Notes: generated by a model from the sequence alone, not told the origin. A stretch of DNA of 64,000 nucleotides from UBA2108 sp002713215 (GCA_937891015.1 CALAPY010000020.1:13401-77400); one strand, 5' to 3'. Numbered from the stretch's first letter, positions 26,714 to 37,037 are shown. Program-made: numbers and translations.

Positions 26714-29541
26714 TGAGCTTCTAACCAGTTTTCACCTATTCCACTATCAACTACCAGTGGAACTTCCAATGTATAGGCATTAGTCATCTCCCTTTCTACA
26801 ATAGGGCGAATTTCTTCCATCTCTTCTTTTGGAACATCAAAGATGAGTTCATCGTGCACCTGAAGTAACATTTTGGTTTTATAGTCAGAGTTACTCAACC
26901 ATTTATGGATATTGATCATTGCAACCTTAATCACATCGGCCGCTGAACCCTGAATAGGTGCATTAATTGCAATTCGTTCGGCTTGAGAACGAACCATGTG
27001 ATTGGCTGAATTAATATCTCTCAATCGAAGTACCCTGCCCATCACCGTTTTACAGTATCCATTTTCCCGGGCAAGCTCAATTGACTCATCCATGTAGTTT
27101 TTAACATTAGCAAATTTGGTAAAGTAGGAATCAATTATTTCCTTGGCTTCGCCCCTGCTGATATTAAGGTTTTGCGCCAGGCCAAAGGCACCCTGTCCAT
27201 AGGCAATTCCAAAATTTACTGCCTTGGCCTTCGATCGCATCTCACGATCAACATCTTCCGGAGACACTCCAAATACCTTAGCAGCCGTAGAAGCATGAAT
27301 GTCCTCGTTGTTCTTAAATGCTTCAATCATTCCCGCATCCTTGCTAAGAGAAGCCAAAATGCGCAACTCTACCTGGCTATAATCCGCCGCTAATAGCAAA
27401 TGATTTGTATCCCTTGCAATGAAAGATTTCCGGATTTCCCGGCCACGTTCTGTCCGCACTGGAATATTTTGAAGGTTCGGCGATTCTGAGCTTAACCTTC
27501 CGGTTGCAGCAATTACCTGGTTATAGGTGGTATGAATTCTTCCATCTTCATGAACGAGCTGTGGAAGGGGATCAACGTAAGTATTCCTAAGTTTAACCAG
27601 CTCCCTAAAATCAAAAATCTTCCCTACTATTTCGTGCTTGCTCTCCAGCTTTTTAAGGGTATCCTCATTGGTTTGGTATTGACCGGTTTTTGTCTTCTTT
27701 GGTTTGTCATCAATTTTTAGATGATCGAAAAGCACCTCTCCAACCTGTCGTGGCGAAGCAATATTAAACTGCATTCCGGCTAGCTTATAGATTTCTTCTT
27801 CTATTTGCAGAACGTCGGCCAATAGCTCATCAGACAGTGTTTTTAGGCTTTCTGCATCCAGCCTAATCCCCTCTTTTTCCATTTGAGCCAATACACCAAG
27901 AAGTGGAGCCTCGACATTCCTGAATAAATCCATAAGATTATTCTCCTTCAGCATGGGCTCAAAAAGACGTTTTAGTCTCAGGGTAATATCAGCATCCTCA
28001 CAGGCATAATCAGAAATTTCTTCTTGGGGGACATCACGCATACTCTTTTGCTTCTTTCCCTTTGGGCCTATAATGGTAGTAATAGAAACCGGTGTATAAT
28101 TCAAAAACACCTCCGACAAGTAATCCATTCCATGTCTTCTTACATCTGGTTCCAGCAGGTAATGGGCCAGCATGGTATCGAAAAATGTTCCCCTTACATT
28201 AACGCCATATTTATGCAATACCAGGATATCGTACTTCAGATTCTGGCCAACCTTTTCTGTTTTATTATCTTCAAAAAGGAACTTAAACTCTTCAACAATT
28301 GCGGTAGCCTCTTCCCTATCTGATGGAACAGGCACATAAAATGCTTCGAATGCACTTACCGCAAAAGACATCCCAACCAGTTCAGCAAGTAAAGGGTCCA
28401 AACCGGTTGTTTCCGTATCGAAGCAAAACGACGGCTGATATTTTAAAATACTTATCAATGATTTCCTTTTTTCAGGTGTATCGGTGAAATGGTATTCATG
28501 GTATGAATTCTCTATGGTCTTAGGCCCGTTATCATCCTCTTTCGGTTCTTCAATTAATTCACTGCCCTGCACACTTTCCGTGGTGGGTGAACCAAATAAG
28601 TCCATTTGTCCACCAGCTGCAGGTGCTGATGTCTTTGGCTGAGCAAACGAAATCGTTTCTCCTAAAACCCGTTCGGCCATTTTTCGAAATTCCAGCTCAG
28701 AAAAAAGCTCTTTAAGTTGTTCCGAATTAGGTTTTTCAATAATTAATTTATCGGGCTCAAAGGCAACGGGTGCATCCAGCAAAATAGTTGCTAATTTCTT
28801 GGACAAAAAGGCCAGGTCTTTATTGGCTTCTACCTTCTCCTTCATTTTACCCTTCAATTCATTGGTGTTTTCGTACAGTCCCTCCATAGACCCGTATTGC
28901 TTCACCAACTTGGAAGCTGTCTTTTCCCCAACCCCTGGAATTCCGGGAATATTGTCTACTGCATCTCCCCACATTCCTAATATGTCAATTACTTGCAAGG
29001 GGTCATCAACACCAAACTTCTCGCATACTTCTTTAGGTCCTAGTATTTCTGGTCCACCGCCACCTCTTGCCGGCTTAAACATCAAAATGTTTTCGGTAAC
29101 TAGTTGCCCAAAATCCTTATCGGGTGTCATCATATATGTAATGAACCCTTCTTTTTCTGCTTTTTTAGCCAGGGTTCCTATTACATCATCCGCCTCATAC
29201 CCGGCTGCTTCAAGAATCGGTATATTAAATCCTTCAATGACCTTTCTAATGTATGGTTCTGATAGTTTAATGTCTTCGGGCGTTGCATCACGATTGGCCT
29301 TGTACTCCTTGTACTCTTGTTTTCGAACGTTTTCCGATTTGTGGTCAAAAACAACAGCAATGTGACTTGGAGATTGCTTTTCGAGTACCTCAATAAGCGT
29401 ATTGGTGAAACCAAAAATTGCCGAAGTATTCAAGCCTTTTGAGTTAATTCTGGGATTTTTTATAAAAGCGTAGTAGGCTCTGAAGATGAGGGCATAAGCA
29501 TCTAGTAAAAAAAGTTTCTTTTCGGATTTCTCTTCAGCCAT
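26710..29541 (-). CDS. polA: DNA polymerase I
   Basis: 943 residues with all three activities. 5'-nuclease domain about 1-300 (FLLDAYALIFRAYYAF, GYEADDVIGTLA, TPDKDFGQLV); 3'-5' exonuclease about 350-540 with active D375-x-E377 in FCFDTETTGLD, so proofreading looks intact; polymerase about 560-943 with motif A LLAADYSQVELRIL, motif B RSKAKAVNFGIAYGQG and motif C LLQVHDELIFDVP. It fills Okazaki-fragment gaps and repair patches. A linker about 300-345 is rich in Pro, Glu and Asp. It shares a TTAA with the dinB stop. Confidence 0.97.
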   Translation of the reverse strand: MAEEKSEKKLFLLDAYALIFRAYYAFIKNPRINSKGLNTSAIFGFTNTLIEVLEKQSPSHIAVVFDHKSENVRKQEYKEYKANRDATPEDIKLSEPYIRKVIEGFNIPILEAAGYEADDVIGTLAKKAEKEGFITYMMTPDKDFGQLVTENILMFKPARGGGGPEILGPKEVCEKFGVDDPLQVIDILGMWGDAVDNIPGIPGVGEKTASKLVKQYGSMEGLYENTNELKGKMKEKVEANKDLAFLSKKLATILLDAPVAFEPDKLIIEKPNSEQLKELFSELEFRKMAERVLGETISFAQPKTSAPAAGGQMDLFGSPTTESVQGSELIEEPKEDDNGPKTIENSYHEYHFTDTPEKRKSLISILKYQPSFCFDTETTGLDPLLAELVGMSFAVSAFEAFYVPVPSDREEATAIVEEFKFLFEDNKTEKVGQNLKYDILVLHKYGVNVRGTFFDTMLAHYLLEPDVRRHGMDYLSEVFLNYTPVSITTIIGPKGKKQKSMRDVPQEEISDYACEDADITLRLKRLFEPMLKENNLMDLFRNVEAPLLGVLAQMEKEGIRLDAESLKTLSDELLADVLQIEEEIYKLAGMQFNIASPRQVGEVLFDHLKIDDKPKKTKTGQYQTNEDTLKKLESKHEIVGKIFDFRELVKLRNTYVDPLPQLVHEDGRIHTTYNQVIAATGRLSSESPNLQNIPVRTERGREIRKSFIARDTNHLLLAADYSQVELRILASLSKDAGMIEAFKNNEDIHASTAAKVFGVSPEDVDREMRSKAKAVNFGIAYGQGAFGLAQNLNISRGEAKEIIDSYFTKFANVKNYMDESIELARENGYCKTVMGRVLRLRDINSANHMVRSQAERIAINAPIQGSAADVIKVAMINIHKWLSNSDYKTKMLLQVHDELIFDVPKEEMEEIRPIVEREMTNAYTLEVPLVVDSGIGENWLEAH

Positions 29542-29648
29542 AACAATACTTTTACGAAGTCACCGAAAATACTATTTCGTTCTCAAACTATTAAAAGAAT
29601 CAATTGGATTATTTTGGTTCAGGATGTCCCTATTATTGTTTGTTCAAT

Positions 29649-31481
29649 ATGATGTTACAAGTTCGTGCACCAAAATCTAGTATCAAGCTTTGTCTAGCGG
29701 TAATTGGGCTTTTTTATATCCTCTACTTTATACTATTTCGCTGGACAGATCGGTTACACGACAATTGGATTTCTACAATAGAAAGTGACGGGTTAGGATA
29801 TTACGTTTACCTCCCCTCCTTATTTATATATCAAGATGCTAACCATTCATATCTCTATAGTGACACCATGTTACAGCGGTATGAAAAAAGCCTTTCCGTA
29901 AGTATTGATACACATGACAACGGAAAAAAGTACTCCAAATATTATATAGGTACTTCCATTCTTTTGCTTCCGTTTTTTCTATTGGGATTGCTTTTTGCTT
30001 TTATTACAGGATATCCGGTGGATGGATATAGCCTGCCGTTTCAATTGATGGTTTTTCTTGCGGCCCTTAGCTATATGCTTGCCGGGCTTCTTCTAATTTC
30101 AAAAATTCTAAAAAAATTCCGGCTATCAGAGTTTTCTATCGTTCTAACATTGGTTTGTATCTCCCTTGGAACCAACTTATTCAATTACACCTGGTTTGAA
30201 GCCTCCTTCAGTCACGTTTATTCCTTCTTTTTAGTAAGTGTATTGCTGTTGGTTGCTCAACAATATTTTGAGTTGCCAAGTAGAAAGTTACTTGCAGGGT
30301 TGTTTGCAATTGTAGGGTTTATAATTATTACCCGACCAACCACAGTATTGGCTGTCATTGGAATTGGAATGGTTGCAGGTACCAGGGAGAAACTTATCGC
30401 AGGTTTAGCCTTTCCTATTAAACAATTGAGATCAACTGTAGCACTTCTACTCATACCGATCACCATTATATGCTTTCAACTTTTTACAACGTTTTTACAG
30501 GTAGATACCTGGCAAATTTGGACCTACAAGGAAGAAGGGTTCAATTTTTTAGATCCCCAGTTTTTTAAATTCCTCTTTGGCTATGAAAAGGGGCTTTTTG
30601 TGTATTCGCCTATATTAATCTTTAGTTTATTCGGTGGGATTACCTGGTGGAAAAAGAATAAAAGGGAGCCGCTGGTATTTCTTTTCCTGTTTCTTTTAGT
30701 TAGTTATGTATTATCAAGTTGGTGGTGTTGGTGGTATGGAGCTGGTTTTGGTAGTCGATCATTCGTAGATTATTATTCCATTCTAGCCATTCCAATGGCC
30801 ATCTTTTTCAATGAGCTTAAGCCATTCACTGGTAGGTGGCTCATAGTGCCTATTGCAAGTGCACTGGTATTATTAAGCTTAATTTTTCATTACCAGTATC
30901 GATACAATATAATAGCCTGGGGTGACATGGATGCCGCTAAATTTTGGCAGGTATTTTTAAGAACAGACTCCGTTTTCAGATGGAGTACCAGCGATGAAGT
31001 AATCTATGCTTACGATTTAAGTGATAAAACATCAAACTATTACTTCTGCGATTTTGAAAAAAAATGTAGAGAGGGGTTTGATCGGCAAAAAAACATCGAA
31101 CATCTCAACATTGCCTCGGACAATGGAATTATACGGGAAGTGAGCCGAGACGAATCCTTTGGTGCTCCTTTGCGCATACCTGTAGACTCATCGCTCATAG
31201 GCACAGGTGAGTTGATCGTAAGTTATGATTGTCAAATGAAAATTGCTGAATTGGGGTCCCGAGCATTGGTAGTTTGTACCATCCATAACAATAAGGATGC
31301 CTGGCAAGGAAAGAAAATAATTAAACAAGTTCGTAAAACCCTAACCTGGTATTCGGTACATTTCGAATTTAAAACCCCTCAAATATCTGTGGGTGATACG
31401 GTTGTGGTATATACTTACAATACCTCAGAAAAGCCAGTATGGATCAATGATGTAAAAGTTGGAATCCATTCAGATTCCTAA
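29649..31481 (+). CDS. Multi-spanning membrane protein, glycosyltransferase-like
   Basis: 610 residues from ATG 29649; a TTG at 29604 is possible but adds an uncharged, Cys/Tyr-rich tail. Roughly ten to twelve hydrophobic helices are followed by a soluble C-terminal domain (about 440-610). ESDGLGYYVYLPSLF near the first extracytoplasmic loop and GLFVYSPILIFSLFGG plus WWCWWYGAGFGSRSFVDYYS resemble lipid-linked-sugar glycosyltransferases of the GT-C type common in Bacteroidota, with an acidic loop after helix 1. The donor and acceptor are unknown. It converges on scoB with 10 bases between stops. Confidence 0.6.
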   Translation: MMLQVRAPKSSIKLCLAVIGLFYILYFILFRWTDRLHDNWISTIESDGLGYYVYLPSLFIYQDANHSYLYSDTMLQRYEKSLSVSIDTHDNGKKYSKYYIGTSILLLPFFLLGLLFAFITGYPVDGYSLPFQLMVFLAALSYMLAGLLLISKILKKFRLSEFSIVLTLVCISLGTNLFNYTWFEASFSHVYSFFLVSVLLLVAQQYFELPSRKLLAGLFAIVGFIIITRPTTVLAVIGIGMVAGTREKLIAGLAFPIKQLRSTVALLLIPITIICFQLFTTFLQVDTWQIWTYKEEGFNFLDPQFFKFLFGYEKGLFVYSPILIFSLFGGITWWKKNKREPLVFLFLFLLVSYVLSSWWCWWYGAGFGSRSFVDYYSILAIPMAIFFNELKPFTGRWLIVPIASALVLLSLIFHYQYRYNIIAWGDMDAAKFWQVFLRTDSVFRWSTSDEVIYAYDLSDKTSNYYFCDFEKKCREGFDRQKNIEHLNIASDNGIIREVSRDESFGAPLRIPVDSSLIGTGELIVSYDCQMKIAELGSRALVVCTIHNNKDAWQGKKIIKQVRKTLTWYSVHFEFKTPQISVGDTVVVYTYNTSEKPVWINDVKVGIHSDS

Positions 31482-31491
31482 CGATCAAAAG

Positions 31492-32151
31492 CTAGAATTG
31501 CATTTCTGGAATTTCTCCCTCAACGATCAATTTACCTTCGGTAGCATTTCTAATTTCTTCAACCGAAACTCCTGGGGCTCGTTCCAATAATCTAAATCCA
31601 CCACCTTCAGCAATTTCCAATACAGCCAAATTTGAAACTACTTTTTTTACGCAAGCCACTCCAGTAAGAGGGAGTGAACACTCCTTCAAAAGCTTGGATT
31701 CACCTCTTTTGTTGGCATGCATCATGGCTACAATAATATTATCGGCAGAAGCAACCAAATCCATCGCTCCACCCATTCCTTTTACCATTTTTCCAGGAAT
31801 TTTCCAGTTGGCAATGTCTCCATTTTCAGAGACCTCCATGGCGCCCAGAATAGTGAGTTGTACGTGTTGTCCTCTTATCATTGCGAAGGAGGTCGCCGAA
31901 TCAAATATCACTGCACCCTTTTCTAAGGTTACCGTTTGTTTCCCCGCATTAATTAAATCTGCATCCTCTTCACCTTCGAATGGAAACGGGCCCATTCCCA
32001 GTATTCCATTCTCGGATTGAAATTCAACATCAATTCCTTCTGGAATATAATTTGCCACCAGTGTAGGAATTCCAATTCCTAAGTTTACATACTGTCCATC
32101 CTGAACTTCCCGTGCAATACGTTGCGCTATTTGATCTTTATTGAGGCTCAT
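31492..32151 (-). CDS. scoB: 3-oxoacid CoA-transferase subunit B
   Basis: 219 residues. The catalytic glutamate lies in FQSENGILGMGPFP, and GKMVKGMGGAMDLV and VILGAMEVSENGDIANW-type blocks are conserved. With subunit A it transfers CoA from succinyl-CoA to acetoacetate, feeding ketone bodies, and possibly acetoacetate from tyrosine breakdown, into central metabolism. The gene starts inside the end of the membrane-protein gene upstream (14-base overlap), so it remains in one transcript with scoA despite the intervening gene. Confidence 0.94.
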   Translation of the reverse strand: MSLNKDQIAQRIAREVQDGQYVNLGIGIPTLVANYIPEGIDVEFQSENGILGMGPFPFEGEEDADLINAGKQTVTLEKGAVIFDSATSFAMIRGQHVQLTILGAMEVSENGDIANWKIPGKMVKGMGGAMDLVASADNIIVAMMHANKRGESKLLKECSLPLTGVACVKKVVSNLAVLEIAEGGGFRLLERAPGVSVEEIRNATEGKLIVEGEIPEMQF

Positions 32152-33739
32152 TATTTTTCCTTTTTAAAAACTGTGTGTCAAATTTAAATATGTAAATAGA
32201 TCCAACACTATCCATTTGGTGTATTGGAACAAAATCATTTTCAAAGATCAGGTTTCTTTGTCCATTCCGGGTAATTACGTTTTTCATATTTCCTGATCCT
32301 TGCCTTAGTATAATAAGGCCTTGTTCGGAGCTAGTAGGATATTGGAAATACCTTTTTAACTCTTTGAAGCTTTGTTCAACGCGAAGCATATCAGGGGTTA
32401 GGAATACTATTTTTTCGGCATCAACTCTCGAATTAAATGCATAGTTATAGGTGTTTTCCCAGCCGAAATAATCCAATAATAATGGAGATTCGGAAGATCG
32501 GTCTCCTTTTGTCTTTTCCAAAAGTTGTTGAACGGTATCGTCTTCAAGCTTTGGAACAGATTGAAGTTGATCGAAGGTCAACCACCTGGTTTTTCGAAAC
32601 GCTTCCTTCAAGGTAGACTCGGGGATTATTCGCTCATAGATAGGGAATTTTTGAAAAATTTCGGTCAGGCCAATGTGTAGGCCCACTATGAATAGTACGA
32701 TCCCCAATGTTCTTCGATTGAATCCCCTGGGAATAATTACAGCAGTAAAGGGTAGAATCAGCAAGAATAAGGTAATACTAAATCTGTGCTGCATAAGTAA
32801 AGTTCCTTCCATGGCCTTGTATATAAACACCACAATCATTACACAGAAAGGGATTAACCAGGTCATTTGCATTTTTGAAAATTGCTTCTTCGAAATTTTA
32901 AGAAGCACAACCGGGAACAAAACAGCCAATAAACCCAACGGGTAGATATGAAATATTGAAAGGGGAAAGAAAACCAGTCGTTGTATTTTAAGAAGGATTG
33001 TCTCATTATCATTCACCCCATGAACAACCGTATTGTAATAAGAGGCATAATCAACGCTATATAAGAAGTTACCATATTCCAGGTAGTTCCCAACCATCCA
33101 TGAGACTGGAAAAATCATTGCAGCTGACCAAAACGCAACAAGGCCCTTCCACTTTTTATTCAATAGGACAACCAGGGTGAACAACGCAATTAGGACCCAC
33201 GCCTCGTATCGCATTCCAGCGGCAACGGTTAAGAATATTCCTGCCCAAATGAACCATTTAACAGTTGCAGGTTTTTCCTGCATCCCCCTTATTAAAAACC
33301 ACATACAGGTAGCCACAAAAAATACGTAAGGGACTTCAGCCATGGGCTGCAAACTATTTCTGACAACCAAGGGACTAAATGCAACAATGATGGCTGCCAC
33401 CAGCGCTGAGTTCGTGTTAAAAAGGCGCGCTGTGAAACGATATACTGGTACGGCTATTAATCCCCCAAAAAGCATGTGAAGCGCAATTGGAGCTATAACT
33501 CTATCGTTATATAGAAATAACGCCAACGCATTTAGGTAGGTGTGAAATGGTCCCCAAACACCACTCAGAATCCAATTGGGATGAATTAACCAAACCTCGG
33601 CGATAATTACCCTTGAAACTGCATCAGAATCAGTGACCTGGCTATAGGGAAATAAGACTAATCGGAAAACAAACGCCAAAAGCGCTATTAGCCATGGTAA
33701 ATATTGGTTTAATTGATTCGAACTTGGAAAACTAAGCAC
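32138..33739 (-). CDS. GT39/ArnT-like membrane glycosyltransferase inserted between scoA and scoB
   Basis: 533 residues, GTG start overlapping the scoA stop by 8 bases. About eleven membrane helices, with the acidic motif TDSDAVSRVIIAE in the first extracytoplasmic loop (GT-C enzymes carry a catalytic D/E there), HTYLNALALFLYND, and a soluble C-terminal domain from about 390. The family transfers sugars from polyprenyl carriers to lipids or proteins in the periplasm. The substrate is unknown. The gene sits inside an otherwise standard scoAB pair and overlaps both neighbours; base composition looks like the surroundings. Confidence 0.72.
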   Translation of the reverse strand: MLSFPSSNQLNQYLPWLIALLAFVFRLVLFPYSQVTDSDAVSRVIIAEVWLIHPNWILSGVWGPFHTYLNALALFLYNDRVIAPIALHMLFGGLIAVPVYRFTARLFNTNSALVAAIIVAFSPLVVRNSLQPMAEVPYVFFVATCMWFLIRGMQEKPATVKWFIWAGIFLTVAAGMRYEAWVLIALFTLVVLLNKKWKGLVAFWSAAMIFPVSWMVGNYLEYGNFLYSVDYASYYNTVVHGVNDNETILLKIQRLVFFPLSIFHIYPLGLLAVLFPVVLLKISKKQFSKMQMTWLIPFCVMIVVFIYKAMEGTLLMQHRFSITLFLLILPFTAVIIPRGFNRRTLGIVLFIVGLHIGLTEIFQKFPIYERIIPESTLKEAFRKTRWLTFDQLQSVPKLEDDTVQQLLEKTKGDRSSESPLLLDYFGWENTYNYAFNSRVDAEKIVFLTPDMLRVEQSFKELKRYFQYPTSSEQGLIILRQGSGNMKNVITRNGQRNLIFENDFVPIHQMDSVGSIYIFKFDTQFLKRKNNEPQ

Positions 33740-34436
33740 GAGCTTTTACTGTTCTCTGCTCAATGCGTTTTTCGTAATTAACCCCTTGAAAAATTCGTTG
33801 CACAAAAATTCCCGGAGTATGAATCATGTTTGGGTCAAGTTCTCCAAGTGGAACCAATTCCTCAACTTCAGCAACTGTAATCTTTCCGGCCATAGCCATC
33901 ATAGGATTAAAGTTACGGGCGGTATGCTTGTATATGAGGTTTCCTGCGGTATCACCTTTCCAGGCTTTTACAAAGGCAAATTCAGCGGTAAGTGCCGATT
34001 CTAAAATATGCGGTTTACCATTAAATACCCGTGTTTCTTTTCCTTCGGCAATTTCTGTCCCATATCCGGCAGGTGTAAAAAACGCTGGAATTCCAGCGCC
34101 ACCAGCCCTGCATCGTTCTGCTAAAGATCCCTGTGGTATCAAGTCCACCTCCAATTCACCTGAAAGCATTTGACGTTCAAACTCATCATTTTCACCTACG
34201 TAGCTGGATATCATTTTTTTTATTTGCCGGTTTTGAAGCAATAAACCCAAACCGAAGTCATCGACACCGGCATTGTTTGAAATACAAGTAACGTCTTTAA
34301 TGCCCAATCTGACTAACTCGGCAATCGAATTCTCAGGAATACCACACAATCCAAATCCCCCCAGCATAAAAGTCATTCCATCATGAACGCCACTTAGCGC
34401 TTCTACCGCATCTGCTACTTTTTTATTCATTGCCAT
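33732..34436 (-). CDS. scoA: 3-oxoacid CoA-transferase subunit A
   Basis: 234 residues. The N-terminal FMLGGFGLCGIPENSI glycine-rich CoA site, ISNNAGVDDFGLGLLL and the FFTPAGYGTEIAEGKE block are those of SCOT subunit A. Length is standard. It has a near-perfect promoter (34457-34487). The first codon could also be the ATG two codons later. It is followed by a membrane glycosyltransferase gene and then scoB. Confidence 0.94.
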   Translation of the reverse strand: MAMNKKVADAVEALSGVHDGMTFMLGGFGLCGIPENSIAELVRLGIKDVTCISNNAGVDDFGLGLLLQNRQIKKMISSYVGENDEFERQMLSGELEVDLIPQGSLAERCRAGGAGIPAFFTPAGYGTEIAEGKETRVFNGKPHILESALTAEFAFVKAWKGDTAGNLIYKHTARNFNPMMAMAGKITVAEVEELVPLGELDPNMIHTPGIFVQRIFQGVNYEKRIEQRTVKARA

Positions 34437-34456
34437 ACCAAAGGATTTTAGGAAAT

Positions 34457-34487
34457 CAAATGTAATTCAGCAAAAAGTAAATGCAAA
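34457..34487 (-). promoter_or_regulatory. Consensus Bacteroidota promoter TTTG-N19-TACATTTG for scoA
   Basis: On the minus strand TTTG (34484-34487), exactly 19 bases, then TACATTTG (34457-34464), 20 bases before the start codon. This is the best consensus match in the window. Confidence 0.75.
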
Positions 34488-34531
34488 GGGAAATTGGTGT
34501 TTCTTAATTGAGAGCTGGCGTTCAATCGAAT

Positions 34532-36877
34532 TTACAAGCCGAAGTCATTTTCGCTTCCTTCTCCCCACGGGTTTTTTCTTTGAGCGGCCTTTTCACAATT
34601 GGTCTCTACTGGTAACGGGCCTGGAGGTTTTTCAAATTTCCCTTTGGATATGGCCAAACTGGAATCGGCATATACCTTATTCATGTAATACCCCCAAACG
34701 GGTAATGCCATGTTAGTACCCGACCCTTTTGAAAGATTACTAAATCGAATATCACGATCTTCTCCTCCTACCCAGACACCTGAAACTAAATCCGGTGTAA
34801 TTCCTATAAACCAGCCATCTGCCTGGTCCTGCGTTGTCCCGGTTTTGGCTGCTATTTCAATGTTTCTGGGAATTCCTCCATAGGGACGAATATCTTTACT
34901 AAATCGCAACCTCATGGCAGTACCGGTACGCTTGCCTTCCAAGCCTCCTCTAACTCCATTAACCGTACCTTTAAGAAGCTGAAGCATTACGTATGCGTCT
35001 TCTTCGCTCAATACAGTATTTGATTTTCTATTGGTTAGGTTATTAAAAATCTCGTTGCCTTCTTTGTCCAATATTCGGGTAACAAATATAGGCTCAAGCC
35101 ACTGACCTTTGTTTGCAAAAGAAGCGTAGGCACCCACCATTTCAAACAGACTAACATCGGGTACCCCAAGACAGAGTGAAGGTACCGGGTCCATTTCACT
35201 GTTTATTCCAGCCTTTCTAATGAAACTCACCACCGCTTGAGGTGTAACCTGCTTCATTACCCATGCTGTGATAGTATTTAACGAGTTGGCCAAACCATAA
35301 GCAAGGCTTACTTCGCCACCATATTCTCTACCCGGATTGTGAGGGGTCCAGTCTTTTAAAAGCCCATACTGACCTTTTTCAAAAGTGTAGGGATGATTCG
35401 GTACTTTATAGCAAGGGGAAATTCCTTTATCCGTCACTGCCATGGCATAAACAAATGGTTTTATGGTTGATCCAATTTGACGTTTTGCCTGCTTGACATG
35501 ATCGTAAGAAAAATGCTTGTGATTTATACCTCCTACCCAGGCTTTTATGTATCCATTGTGCGGATTTATTGACATCATACCTGTCTGAAGAAAGCATTTG
35601 TTATATCTCAATTTTTCATAGGGACTAAGAACGGTATCCTTTTCACCTTTCCAGGTAAATACTTTGGTAGCCACTGGAGTATTAAAAACCAACTTTATCG
35701 AATCCTGGCTCATTCCACTTTGTTTTAATTCGTAATACAAAGCACTTCGTTTCATAGCAGCGTTTAGAATCCGATCAACACGGGCCTTAGAAATATCATT
35801 AGCAAATGGTGTGTTCTTTTTTCTTTTGATATGCCTCCAAAAATCGGCTTGCAATTCCGTACCCAAATGCTGAGAAACTCCATATTCTGCATATTCCTGC
35901 ATTCTTGAGTCGATGGTGGTAAAGATTTTTAGTCCATCCCTGTAGATGTCGTATTTCTTTCCATCGGGTTTTGCTAAAATGTAGTTGCCATCTTCATCTT
36001 TTTCTTTGGTTATCTTATGCAAGTATGCCCTTAGCACCTCTCTAAAGTATGCTGCTCTACCCAGAGTATGATCTACTTTTTGGTAATCCAGAACAATTGG
36101 AATTTCTTTCAGCGAGTCATATTCAGCCTGAGTTAAATACTCATTTCTTACCAACTGCATGAGAACGGTGTTTCTTCTGTTCAATGAACGTTCTGGAAAA
36201 CGACGCGGGTTGTATCGGGAAGGGTTTTTAGCCATTCCTACCAAAACCGCACTTTCAAGCAAATTAAGTGAGTCGGGTAGCTTATTAAAATACACCTGAG
36301 AAGCTGATTTAATTCCAACGGCATTATTAATGAAGTCGAATTTGTTTAGGTACATGGTTAGAATCTCACTTTTGGTGTATTGTCTTTCCAAACGAACTGC
36401 TATAACCCACTCTTTAAGCTTTTGGATAATTGCTTCAACAATATTCTTTGACCTGACCTCGGTAAACAGCATTTTGGCTAATTGTTGCGTTATAGTACTG
36501 GCACCTCCATTCGTACCACCATAAGCAATTGCTCGAATTAATCCTCTGAGATCAATCCCTGAATGCTCATTATAACGCTCATCCTCCGTTGCCACCAGGG
36601 CATTGATCACATGCGGAGAAATATTGTTGAATTCGGCGTTACTTCTGTTTTCCTTGAAATATTTTCCAAGTAATCTGCCATCCGCTGTATAAACTTCGGT
36701 TGCCAGGTTACTTTTGGGATTTTCCAGGTCTTCGAAGGTAGGTAGTTCTCCAAGTAAATCATTTGAAATGCCCACCATAAGTAACCAAAACAAACCAATT
36801 GGCACCAGAAGAAGCAGCCATAGTATCAGAACCTGCTTTCTATATTTCTTCTTCTTAACTTGTTTTTTTTCGCTCAT
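34532..36877 (-). CDS. Penicillin-binding protein 1A, bifunctional transglycosylase/transpeptidase
   Basis: 781 residues. A basic cytoplasmic tail and transmembrane helix (about 16-37) precede a GT51 glycosyltransferase domain (catalytic E98 in ATEDERYNEHSG; GGASTITQQLAKMLF), then a transpeptidase domain with S-x-x-K in GSTIKPF, S-x-N in NSLNT and KTG in AKTGTTQDQADGWF. It polymerises and cross-links peptidoglycan. Mid-region SxxK-flanking sequence and length (about 780) match class A PBPs of Bacteroidota. It is divergent from marR across a 251-base region. Confidence 0.95.
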   Translation of the reverse strand: MSEKKQVKKKKYRKQVLILWLLLLVPIGLFWLLMVGISNDLLGELPTFEDLENPKSNLATEVYTADGRLLGKYFKENRSNAEFNNISPHVINALVATEDERYNEHSGIDLRGLIRAIAYGGTNGGASTITQQLAKMLFTEVRSKNIVEAIIQKLKEWVIAVRLERQYTKSEILTMYLNKFDFINNAVGIKSASQVYFNKLPDSLNLLESAVLVGMAKNPSRYNPRRFPERSLNRRNTVLMQLVRNEYLTQAEYDSLKEIPIVLDYQKVDHTLGRAAYFREVLRAYLHKITKEKDEDGNYILAKPDGKKYDIYRDGLKIFTTIDSRMQEYAEYGVSQHLGTELQADFWRHIKRKKNTPFANDISKARVDRILNAAMKRSALYYELKQSGMSQDSIKLVFNTPVATKVFTWKGEKDTVLSPYEKLRYNKCFLQTGMMSINPHNGYIKAWVGGINHKHFSYDHVKQAKRQIGSTIKPFVYAMAVTDKGISPCYKVPNHPYTFEKGQYGLLKDWTPHNPGREYGGEVSLAYGLANSLNTITAWVMKQVTPQAVVSFIRKAGINSEMDPVPSLCLGVPDVSLFEMVGAYASFANKGQWLEPIFVTRILDKEGNEIFNNLTNRKSNTVLSEEDAYVMLQLLKGTVNGVRGGLEGKRTGTAMRLRFSKDIRPYGGIPRNIEIAAKTGTTQDQADGWFIGITPDLVSGVWVGGEDRDIRFSNLSKGSGTNMALPVWGYYMNKVYADSSLAISKGKFEKPPGPLPVETNCEKAAQRKNPWGEGSENDFGL

Positions 36878-36948
36878 TAATTAACGGGACTTTGAAAAGT
36901 AAAAGTATAGATATGATTTTGCAACAGAACTATGAACCATGTAGGTTT

Positions 36949-36973
36949 TTAAATATTACATGTCAATATTTAA
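36949..36973. promoter_or_regulatory. Perfect 9-bp inverted repeat, candidate operator
   Basis: TTAAATATT (36949-36957), a 7-base spacer and AATATTTAA (36965-36973), between divergent PBP1a and marR. Size and symmetry suit a dimeric regulator such as MarR. It could also simply be an AT-rich hairpin. Confidence 0.45.
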
Positions 36974-37037
36974 TTTTTCTTAATCCATATGAATAATTAT
37001 GGAATTACAAATTGTGGCAACTTCAGGCACTCAGTTC

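Noticed and set aside
28799..29365. 188-codon frame on the plus strand inside polA
   Set aside because: Lies wholly opposite a strongly conserved polA; Ser/Pro-rich composition is typical of an antisense shadow.
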